Source: Hippopus hippopus (taxonomy: Eukaryota; Mollusca; Bivalvia; Cardiida; Cardiidae). Taken from it: 64,000 bases of DNA. Below, one piece after another: positions 48,701 to 60,700 of this stretch. The stretch is taken from assembly GCA_946811185.2 (NCBI GenBank), contig OX328099.1:35947299-36011298 (forward strand). Direction: 5' to 3'. Below the pieces are notes generated by a model. That model worked only from the letters and a program-made list of their open reading frames with translations, searched no databases and was not told where the DNA came from. Every line of letters begins with the position of its first letter. Positions within the stretch are counted from its first letter, which is position 1. The translations under genes were made by a program, and so were the position numbers.

Positions 48701-51700
48701 CAGAGATGTTAACTTTAACTTTATGTAGTTTGCCATTTTATATAGGGAAAGAATTTTTTTAGGTTTCTCTAACATGGAAACGTATCGTAAGGTTCTCGCC
48801 CCTTAAATTTAGCAAAGTTCCATTTTGGTCTGTAATAGATACAGCGAGGTCTTCCAAAGTGTGAGTATTTAAAGGAAGATAAACTAGGTTAACCAGAGTT
48901 TCTACTATTTTATACCCCAGACTTACGTTAGGAAAAAAGCTGCACACCGTGTTTTGCTTGCTACCATTGACGTAGCTTCCGCTAATGTGGTTGATATTTA
49001 CCAAAATACTGTTAATATCGATGATATTTATGATGTTTTCAGACTTGTGAAAACCTCCCTCGTACTTGGTGTGATTAAATCCTAACACCTTGGAAAGAGA
49101 GTTTGGGTGGTTAAAATCCACCCAGAAATTATTCTCTAAAATAAGAACGGCTTTTAGGGTGTTTGTATTTGCGGACAGGGTGATCGGGTATTCCTCATTA
49201 ACGGAATCCCAATGCCCGTTTTTTCTAAGTTCTCCCTGAATGACATCGTTTAAATCCACCAGGTCGTAGCTCCCCTCTGGAATGGTAATTTTTACCCAAG
49301 AATTTCCAGCATCCGTACAGTAAATAAACGCGTTGTTTTTAGTAATGTTTGGAAAAGAGTAGTAAGTCTCGAGGTTAACCATAGCAATCTCATGTTGCTT
49401 GATTTCATCGAGCTCTATTTTAGGGTTAAAAGTTGTAGTAAACCGCGTCTCGTTGGAGCTTACTACGATCTGGTGCGATGACTTGGGGACTGTGTTTGCG
49501 GCGATTTTTTCCAAGATCGGTTCCATTTTTAATAAGCTTAAAAATTTATCTCATGGGAGATAAATTTTCGGCTTAAATATGTTCATCATCCCATTGGATG
49601 ATTTTTAATGTAGTTACTAAAAGGTTTTTATCCGTTTCTAGTTGGTATATTCTTCTCCGCACGTCATCAAGATCTTTTTTCTTCATCTTTTAAAAGCATG
49701 TTTAAGGTTACAAAAAGACTTTCTAAATAACCCTCGAAAAACTCTACCTGCGTAGCTTTTTTAGATTGTCCCTTCTTCACCCATTTAATTGTCCTCTCAA
49801 GGCCACGTAATTTTAACACTTTTAAACGCTCTAAAACCTCACAATATTCTTTAAAGTCTTCGACGCCAACAAAATCACTCATTTTTAATAAACCAAGAAA
49901 AAAATTTATCTCGTGAGAGATAAATTTCCTGTTTAGCACACCTTAGCAAAATAATGCATGCATTCTTTTTTTATATTAGCAAACTCCGAGTCGCTAATTC
50001 TTATGAGGACGTGGCTCGTATTTTACAAAGAGCGACATATAATGCCTGACTTATCTCCTGTTTCCAATCGGGCCCATAGTCCTCTCTCTCTGATGTATAT
50101 CTACTTTCATAAGACCAGTTCATCCAAAATATTTCCATTTCCAATCTTGTTAGTATTCCTTCTATCATGGGGGTCATTCTCCATTGGCCATGTGGAAAAT
50201 TTTTTTTAACTCCATATATCTTCGCTATTTCTAGTACTCTTGACGACGTGCATTTTTTAAATTTTTTTTCCAATTCCCAAATAGCTTTACCAAATTCTGC
50301 CATTAATTCCAAGACCGGTTCCATTTGAGATGAAAAAAAAATTTTCTATACCCGTTTTCAAGTTGGAGAAAAAGTTTTGCCTAAAAAATTTTCAGTGGGG
50401 AATGTAAAAAACGTCGAGACCCTTTCGGTACTTTCCCGTATACTTATTCCTAGAAAGGTCGATAACGAGAAAACCAAACGGCTCTTCCTAAACTTTTTTA
50501 CATAGAGATTTAAACTCTTCCTTTGCCATGTCTTGGCTCATGTGATCTTGGTAAATGTGGTTGATATTTTTTACGTCTTGGGGAAAAAGAAGAATAAAGT
50601 TCGCGTTTTCTTTAATCGTTTGTCAGGGGAGCCTAAAATAATTTTGGGAAAGGTAAAAACAGTCCACGTTGCAGTGCCTTCCGCGAATGTAGTAGGCCTC
50701 GCACTTGTTTTGCCTTTCCAACAAAAGATCGTCAAAGATCATTAGGTTTTTCTCAGAAGGTTGTAGCTCTCTCGGGTCGGGAACGTTTGTGGCAGACTCG
50801 TTCCAAGACAGATCCGCGATGTCCATTTTAATATTCTTGGAATATCAAAATGCTGTACTGTGTGAAGTGTAGAAAAAGAACTGAGACCTTAAACCAAACG
50901 CCGGCCGTCTCTAAAAACGGACACAACATGGTTCAAGGCCAATGTGCCGTTTGCGGAATTACGAAAACCCAGTTCGTAAAAGGTAAAGCCAGGGGGTAGT
51001 GTGCTAAACAAGATGATTAACAATATGCCCTTCGAAATGCATTTGCCGGGGTATAATTTTACGGGTCCTGGCACAAAACTTAAGAAAAGGTTAAACCCCG
51101 ATCTAACGCCTAAAAAGTGGAGTAAACCCGTAAACAGGGTAGATCGCGCCGCCTATCATCACGACGTTTGCTACCTAAAGCACAACGATACAAAGACCAG
51201 AAACGACGTTTGCGACAAAAACATGTTGTCCGAACTCCAAGAAATTTACAACCCTACTTTGAACTAAAAAATGGAGAGAAACCTCGTTTCCGGCTTGATC
51301 GGAACTAAGAAAAGATTCGGAATGGGTTTTAAAAAAGCACTTTAGCAGATGAGTTACACAAGCCCGTACGAAGAAACTTCCAGAGAAGAAGAGTACGAGT
51401 TGGCGGTATAGACAGAATATGGGTGGCAGACTTGGTGGATATGCAAGCTTTTTCCAAGTTTAATCGTGGGGTAAAATACCTTCTCGCGGTTATAGACGTC
51501 TTTTCCAAATACGATTGGTTGGTGCCTTTAAAGAACAAGACGGGAAAGGTCGTCGCGGATGCTTTAGTGGAAATTTTTAAGGAAAGAAAGCCGGAAAAGA
51601 TGTGGGTGGACAAAGGTAAAGAATTTTACAACAAGGAAGTCCAACGCTTGACCGAGTTGTACTCTACGGAGAACGAGGAAAAGTCTAGCGTCATTGAGAG

Positions 51701-54700
51701 ATGGATTAGGACCATGAAAGAAAAAATGTGGAAGTATTTTTCCGCTCAGTCTACAAACCTTTACATCGACGTACTTCCTAACCTCGTTAAAGAATACAAC
51801 AATACGCGGCATTCTTCTGCCAAGATGACGCCCGTCAACGCTAGTAAAAAGGTAAACGAAAACAAGGTTTTTAGGACCCTCTATCCTATAGAAGAAAGAG
51901 GAAGTAAAAAAACCCAAGTTCTCCGTCGGCGATAGGGTAAGAATTTCTAAGAAGAAAAAGACCTTTGAGAAGGGCTACACTACAAGATGGACTGAAGAAA
52001 TTTTTACCATTTCTGAGGTAAAACCCACCTCTACCGTAACTTATAAAATCGTGGATCTTAACGGAGAAGAAATTCGAGGTACTTTCTACAAACCTGACCT
52101 GCAAAAGACGGAACAAGAGCTTTTTAGGATAGAGCAAGTTATTAAGAAGGCAAAGAAAAAATCTTTGGTAAAATGGAAGGGGTATTCGGATGAGTTTAAT
52201 TCATGGGTTAATAACAAAGACATCGTAAATATATAAAATGCCGGTTATAAAGGTTAATAACGTAACTTTACTAAACGGACCTTTAAGCAATTTAGAGCTT
52301 CTATCCGCGGTTCGTAAGCTGAGAATACCTAGTTTCAGAGAAGTATTTTTAAGAGATACTTTGCCTAAAAAACTTAAAGACAAAGAGTGCGGAATACTAA
52401 ACCTAGACGACTCTGACAGTCCCGGAACTCACTGGGTTGCCTGGTACAAAAACGGGGGCAGAAAATACTACTTTGACAGCTTTGGCCTGCGGCTGCCCAC
52501 AGAGTTAGTAAACAACTTAAAAAGCCCTATTTTTTACAATACGGAACAGTTACAAGGATCGGGGCAAACTTTTTGCGGACACCTCTGTCTTTACGTTTTA
52601 AAATTACTATCTCGCAGAAAAGGTTTACAGGAAATAATAAATTCTCTCCATTAAAAAATGTCAGTCGATAAATTTGGAAGAACGAGAAAATCGGACGCCG
52701 TATTCGACGGCGTTTCTCTAGCGTACGTTAACAAGAGGGCCATGATGGCCCTGTATCGCTCCACTGGCTTTTTAACCCTTTACCACATAAATCGAAGTGT
52801 TAATGACCCTGAAAGAGAAGGCTTTCAAAAACATCGTGAGAAACGGACAACATGTTGTCAGCCAGTATTTTCTCCTTTTCCCACAATGTTTCCTAATCTA
52901 TCAAAGACAGAAATAGTCATTTAAGCTACATTCAATTTGTCTTTTTGCAATGGCTTTAAACTTGGTACAGTAAAAAAAAATTGTCATTTTTTAAAGAGTA
53001 AAATTAACGTATCATGCACTTAATTGGCACTGACAGAGACATACAGCATAAAAAGTCTGTATGGTAATAAACTTACTTTGAAAACATAACCTCCACCCCG
53101 CCCGCCAAACAAAAACAGTCATATCTTTTTAAATGCAAAGATAATGTCAGTGAATACAAGCAGGTTTATTCATTAGCATGAAAGGTAAAGTTCTGAAAAA
53201 ATTTGAGTGATAGATACCTTACTTTAAATTAATCATTCCATACATGTGAGCAAAACCATTAGCATCAAAATAAATCACTCGCCCTTTAAACAGAACATTT
53301 CCTCTCCAAAAAACTTGAATACCAAACTCCAACAATGTATAACTGCAGTTTGATAATCAAGGGAGGTAAATAGTAACAAACTTTATCTTGTATAACAGGA
53401 CTTATTTCCCTTGATTACTATTTTAAATTACAGTCACTATATAAGCCCATGTTAAACTTGTGATCTCCGGGGCAGAGCCAATTTTGACCCCAGGGCTATA
53501 ATATGAAGAAATTTGATAGAGGTCCATTAGATAAAGCTACATGCCAAATTTGGTAGCCCTGGGCCTTATGGTTTCAGACAAGAAGATTTTCAAAGATGTT
53601 CAATATTTTTCAGTTTTGTTTCCATGGCAACCAGAGTTTTTGAAGGAATCAAATTCTTTCAAGAAATTCTAAAGAGGACCATGGCAGGATCATTTCTGTG
53701 AAGTTTCATCAAATTTGGATGGGTAGTTTCAGAAAAGAAGAAGTTTGAAAAAAAAGTTAACGCATGCACGGACGGACGCAAGGATGCATGACGGACACTG
53801 GGCCATGACATAAGCCCGCTGGCCTTCGGCCAGTGGAGCTAAAAATGTGTATAGCAATTGTATAAAATAGGATTTTTATTCATGATAAAAACGTTTTATA
53901 ATAAAGCGGTCTTACTTCCTTGATACATTTCAATTTTGTAAAAATGTTATTACTAACAAAAATGGTAACCTCTGGCGCGGTCTAACAGCCCGTAAGTTAA
54001 TACCAAATACTAACATAAAATGGTAACCTCTGGCGAGGCCTAACAGCCCGTAAGTTAATACCAAATACTAACATAAAATGGTAACCTCTAGCGAGGCCTA
54101 ACAGCCCGTAAGTTCATACCTTATCAATACATTTTTACACGTTAAAAACACAATGTTGTAAGGTCGCAGTTAAGCTTGGAATAAGTTTTTTATACAATTA
54201 TCGTACACGTTAAACATTTCCAAAAACGGGGTAAGGATGCTTGTTAATATTATGATATACTATCATTTTTGGCGGTGTTAAGTAAAAGATATAGGGCTGT
54301 GTACTAAATACTAATACTTCCTCTTTCGCTTTCAAGGTGGAGGTATAAAAAAATGGGTTGTATCACGGCGGCTGCTAACATGACTCGCCTTGCCTCATCT
54401 ATACTTTCTCTTTCAATCTGAAGGTATAGAAAACGGGGTTAAAGGCGATTCTTAAGCTAGTTTAACGTCGTTTTTAACATTATTTAGCTAGGTCAGAAAT
54501 ATCAAAGTTTAAGTCTCTCTGTGTTTGGGGTTCACAGAATCTGTCCTCGGATAAATACGTCCCCGATATTCCTTAGACTTATAAATTATAACTTTTTAAA
54601 GTTATAATTTAGTTGTCTTCTTCCGGAATGTCTGAGAGATTTTCCTCCTCTTCATTGTCAGAGCCTAGACCTTCTGCTAAAGGATTAGGCATAAGAACTT

Positions 54701-57700
54701 TCTTTGTGGGTAGTTGCACAACTTCTTTGTTTATAATAACCGAGGAAAGCTTGGTTTGAACTATGGATACATTTGCGTTGGCAAAAATACCCTCTATTTT
54801 TTAAAAACAAACCACTTTACATGGTTTTTTAACGTAAGAAAGAGGGTCTACTTCTACAAAACCGTTGGTTATATTTTCCGGTTTGTCCTTAGATGTTGCT
54901 TTTCTGTAAAATGTTGTGGTTATTTTAAGCTCTTCTTCTCCACTATACTTGTTGTCCAAAAGCTTTGGGTAAAATTGTGGGGATGCATCGACTTTGTATT
55001 TTAGGATTTCTAAACTATTAGGGTCTTTAATTTTTTTTTAGGTCTTTTTTCTTTTTTTTAGCTTGTTCTCGTAAAAACTCTGTAATCTCTTCTATAACTT
55101 CTGTAAATTTAGTTTCTTTGGGGGTTGGTTTTTCTTGGTTGTGAAAGCATACTAAAGACAAAGAGTAGCCTGTTGTTTTTTTAGAACTTTTATCTTCATA
55201 AGCATTAACGCTGTAAGAAAACAAGGAGTACGAATAAATAATGGTCCTTTTTCTCCATTAGAATACTCAAGCTCTGCCTTATGAAAGCCGTAATTAGGAT
55301 GTGTAAATACATCGCCAAGGCTTAGGTTTTCTACATCAAAGTCTTCCGGCTTTACAAAAGACTGTTCTTCTTTAGTTGGTTCTTGGTTTTGTTGTATTTT
55401 CCTTTTGCTTGCCATCTTTTTTCCGATTTTATTTAGTATAAATATTTCTTAACTCGATTCTTTTTTTATTGTTAAAAAAATAACTTAACCTTTTACTGGT
55501 GGCGTTGAATGCGGAGGCGTAAAAAGAATTTAAAACCTCAACGGGTTTTAAATCATGCACGCCTCTAGGGTTTTTTTTTCTCTTTCCGCAAAATTTGGGC
55601 AAACTTTTTTTGGTGGCGTTTTGATCTTCGCATTTTAAAAAAATGCTCGGCAATTTTAGCATTTTTTAGTATTGTCGGGAATTTCCCTCATTCTGTAACC
55701 CGATTTTTAAAGGTTACAGAATGATTTGGAAAATGAGCCAGTCTCATAAAAATAAAAGCACAAATGAAGACTTTATCACGTAAACAGGAAACATATATTT
55801 TCAACCTTAAGTGACTACTTTTCCCATACTTTATGTCAGATTTTTTTTCAAAATCAATTAAGTTCAAGCTATTGATGACATGCGGAAGTTTTTAAGAAAA
55901 TCAGACCATAAACCTGGTCTTTACTGTGTGAACAAAAAATATAAATGTTCATCTTTAAATATGGTAGCTACATTTGCCTTTAATACTAATTGTCAGATTT
56001 TCTTTAAAATAAAAGTGTTCAAGCTATTGATGATATGATATAAAGAAACCATGCAAGTTTTGCAAAAACCTGACCACAAATGCAGGCTCAGAGCATAAAC
56101 AATGAAAAGACCGATGGACAGATGACCAAAATCCAGCCATGACATATGCCCTGCTGGCCTTTGGCCAGTAGAGCTAAAACCCAGGGGTAACTTACTGTGG
56201 GTTTTGTCCTACATCTTGCCCTATGCTCCATAATATAATTAACCCATAAAGTGCTTCAACCGACCAAAGCTTACTTTCCTAACTAGAGGCGCTTGAGCGC
56301 CTGTATCGCTCCACAGGCCTGATGTTTCTATAATGACGAAAGGAAGTTTTTAACAATTATCATTCAATCCTGCATTTTAGCTCACTGAAGAAACAATTTG
56401 GTAGACAACCACCATAGGAACTTACCTGCAAAACAACAATGAAATCCAATGAATAGTTTTAGAGAAGAAATTTTTCAAAGATTTTACTTTATACCATAAA
56501 AGGAAAATGAGTCTCCCATAAAAGCCATGTTTTTTGACAGATCTTTTTTTTTTTTAAGGAATTCTGTAAACCTGTATCTAAGGAACATTCCTGCAAAATA
56601 ATAATGCTATCCAAATAGCGGTTTGGGAGGAGGAGATTTTTAAAGGTTTTTTACTTTGGTTGCCATGGCAACCAGAATTCTTCATGGAACACAATTATTT
56701 GAAGGAATTTGAAAGAGGACCACCAAAGGAACATTCCTGTGAAATTTGGTAAAAATCCAGTCAATAGTTTCTGAGGAGAAGTTTTTTAAAGAAAAAGTTT
56801 ACGGACGCACGCACGGACAAACGGACGAACGAACGAACGGACGCACGCACGGACGCACGCACGACGGACACAACGCCATGACAATAGCTCGCTGGCCAGT
56901 GGAGCTAAAAATCACTTTACCTTCAGCAAGAGCCAAAACTGCATCTGTTGTACCAGAATTCCTTAGAGAAAACATAGCTCTGTATCTGTCAAATAGAGGA
57001 AGAGTTTCATCCAGTAATCTACCTCTCAGAACTGCAAGGTTATTTTCTCCACTAGGGGGTGCAGGGTCTACAGACATGTATGGGTTGCTGGAGAGAGACT
57101 CTATTTGCTTTTCTTTGTTCTGCAACCATTGTATTCGTTCTATTGCCAGTTGACATGTTTCTGCAACCTTTTGAACAAGATAGGAAAGAAATAGGTGTAA
57201 TATCTAGGCTGAATTTGGAGAACAACATAAGGCCCCATTCACATTCACACATTTGCTTATGTAAGTAAACATACCTGGGTAGATTTACATAATTTTGTTG
57301 TCAAGTGAACATGTTAACTAATCAAGTGTGAAATATAGGGATAAGTAAAAGTATTATTATATCCCATAAGCAAAGTATGTAATGGGAATAGACTTCAGCT
57401 TTACTCTATTTAAGCAAGCTGATGTTTCTTTACTACTATGATGTTGCAGGAATCCATCAATAATATGTACTGATATAAGTCCATTATTCATACAAATTTT
57501 CATGACATTTGAAAACGATGTCCACTTGAAAATGGCTCCAAAGAAAGGTAAACTACAGAAACAAAGCATAAAAAATGGCTCCTATCAGGAATTTGCAAAG
57601 ACTTAGAATATTAGCTTAATTTTGAGATTTACATGTCTGCTCTCAAAAAGAAACAACTTGCTTGTAAAAACAGGCATGAATACTTGCAATTCTACTCTAG

Positions 57701-60700
57701 CATTTTGATTGTGATATAAAAATGTATACTTCACTATAGCAAAATACTTTAGGCAGAAAACTTAAAGCATAGGGATGAAGTCCTTTTTACTGACAGATAA
57801 AATTAAGATCAAATTACACAGAATGTAGTCTGATCCAAGATCTTCACTCTCTAACATAATAAATAACTCGAAACTGTATCCAGTAAACTTTTTAGAATCT
57901 CTGACACTCATTCTATTTGGCTAGGCAGTTTATGTGGTTATCTGTGTCATTTAACCCTCACAATCCCAAGTTTTAGCGACCCTGGATTAGACGCCTTTTG
58001 AAAACATTGTGGGGAAAGGAGAAAATACTGGTAACCAGCATTTTCACCTTTTCCCAGAAGGTTTTCTACTCAGCCAATTACAAATTCCATCATTTGAATC
58101 ATATTTATTTTGTCTTCTGAAAATGCTTTCAATTTGGACAAGTCTAAGACTTTGTCATGTGGTAAAAAAAATTTAAATCTTTACTAATCAATCCCATGTA
58201 AATCCTCTGAGAAACAGCTTTTGAAATCATGGTGAGAAAAGACAAACCTGTGAGTGATAGCAGAGTGTTGAATACTGAAAGAATATTTTTGAAGATGTCA
58301 CATGGTCATAATATCACATGATCTTTCTGTAGTACAAAACTGTAAAGGTTGTTCAACTTCTTTACATACCTCCACCACTGTATCATTGGTGTATTTTTCG
58401 AGCAGATCAATCACCTCTGGACATCCAATTGCACCTAAAGCTTCCCCTATTATAAACAGAAAATAACATATTAACCCTTTACAACACAATCCCTAGTCTT
58501 AATGACCTTAAGGACGAAGGCTTTTGAAAACTTTGTGGTAACCAACATTTTCTCCATTTCCCACAATGCTTTCTACCCTTCCAAAAGCAAATTTAAATTT
58601 TTGAGTCACATTTATTTTGCCGTCTGCAAACATTTTCAATACAGTAAATTTAACATTTTGCTATTTGGTAAAAAGTTAAAATGCCACTAGATCTTTCAAT
58701 TATAAACTGAAACAGTTAATCTTTTACCAAGCAATCCTGTATTTTAACCACCCTGAGAACAGGGGCTTTTTAAAACATTGTATGAAAAGGAGAAAATGTT
58801 GGTAGCCAGCATTTCCTCCTGTTTCGACTGTTTTCTGCGCCTTCAAAGAATAATCAAGTCACATTTATATTGTTGTCTGCAAACTTATGCTTTTACAGGG
58901 ACCACTCTAAAAATCTAATTTGAAGGTGAACATTTTAAAGCCCAGCAGTGGCCAAAAGTAAGCAATGTGAGTGTTAAAACGTATACATTTAAATTTAAAT
59001 CACACCATTTAAAACTGTGAAAATTATTGTGAAGATGACAATCCGTTTTTTTACAGTCCAAGTGTTAGATACTGACAGAAAAATGAATCTTAAAACTAAG
59101 TAAACAAAAGATAGAACAACATGGCAACTTTTTACCTTGTTTTATTTTAAGTTCATTTTTCTGCCAGCAATCAGCTCTTACACCAAGTACACATTTTTCG
59201 GGAAAAAATGAACAAGAAAAGAGAAAGGAGTTGAAAATTAGATCTATAAAATTGACAGAAACATATGAAAATTTCTAGGTCCGATTACAAATTGAAAACA
59301 AAAAAGGGCTGTAAGACATCAACTTTACATCCGGAAAACTACATTCTATCACCAGGCAAGGAATTCCATTTCCATCTGTCAATTGCATCATATGATTTTG
59401 CAAAACAAAAAACATGTCTCTCTTCACATTCAAGTTTAATTAGAACTTTTGATTTGGTTTATCAGGGCTTTAAACTTTTATCTCTGAATACTGAACACAC
59501 TAGATCTATTCTGGAAAATTGTCAATTGCTATATCATAAATAATCTTTAAGTAAACTGGGACTTTGTATCAAAAATGAGTGACAGCCAGTTTCTTTGAGT
59601 CCAATATTTTATCTTACATTTGAAATAACACTGAAAAGTACAACTGCTGTTTTCTTGATAAAATCTACCTCTGATGACCATCCAAGACCAAATGCATATT
59701 TTTTAACAACTTTCTCTAGTAATTGTACTGATTTGGCTCCCGCAGCTGAGCTAATGTTTGCAGATACAGTGGATTGGGATAGCAATCACAGAAACAAGAT
59801 CTGACAAATCTTTTTTCAAATAAAATGGTTCAGTTAAGAAAAGATGGTGATGAAATTAAGTATTTGTTAATCCTTTGCCATACAATCCCAAGTTTAACGA
59901 CCCTGAAGAAGACGGCTTTTGAAAACATTGTTGGAAAAGGCCAAAATGCTGGTAACTAGCATTTTTTCCATTTCCCACAATGTTTTCTGCCCTTTCTCAG
60001 ACAACTTCTCCCTTTTGGTCTACATCAAATTTGTTTACTGCAAATGCTTTCAAATTGGACAAGTCTAAAATTTTGTCATTTGGGAAAGGGTTACCTTTGT
60101 TGTAAGAATGACAATCAACAAAGCTACTCCTATTTAATGAAATTCTCCCCCCCCCCATTATCTAAAGATGGGGGGGAGCGGGTAGTTTCCACCCTTATTT
60201 TCCAATTTCTAGAATATTAAACACTGCAGTAGTGTGGATGTAGTGCAGTCCAGGTTCCTCACTGATAGAGCACCAAACCTGTAAGAGTCCTTGGTTCAAG
60301 TCCCATACAGGTCGCATTTTTACCTTATGGTCCCTATATGGGCCTAAATATATCTACAAATTTAGCGTGGACTGACCTGTTTTTGAGGAACTTAATTGAC
60401 AATTTTAGTTTATGTATATTCAAATGAAGTACTGATGACCAAAAATGTTTGATAACCAAAAAAATCAATTTTAAATGCATCTGTAACCACCATTTCTGCT
60501 TGAATCACGCATATTAATCAATAATGATAAATTTCACTTGTCAATCTTTTGCCGCAAGCTGAATTGGTGCATAGGAAAACCTGCCCTCATTTCGTGGCTT
60601 TCAGTATTTATTGAACAGTTCATAAATCAAGAACTAAAAAATATCATGTTCACCAAATCTCAACTCAAATGCTTTCTATCACAATATGGAACTGTTTTCA

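Larger units (their letters stand above)
43547..55741. mobile_element. Defective Polinton/Maverick (adintovirus-like) element
   Basis: A 12.2-kb element inside DOHH intron 3, bounded by inverted terminal repeats of about 243 and 231 bp. It carries the diagnostic Polinton set: protein-primed DNA polymerase B, chromodomain integrase, adenain-type protease and packaging ATPase, plus a penton-like capsid gene and several Polinton-type unknown genes. Intact Polintons are usually 15-20 kb. This copy lacks the N-terminal halves of PolB and ATPase and any recognisable major capsid gene, and 52.77-54.1 kb is foreign repeat sequence. No matching 6-bp target duplication is visible. Confidence 0.93.

Noticed and set aside
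60140..60185. C- and G-rich run as a regulatory or quadruplex element
   Set aside because: It is a simple 'ccccccccc' ... 'ggggggag' inverted run; nothing else supports function.
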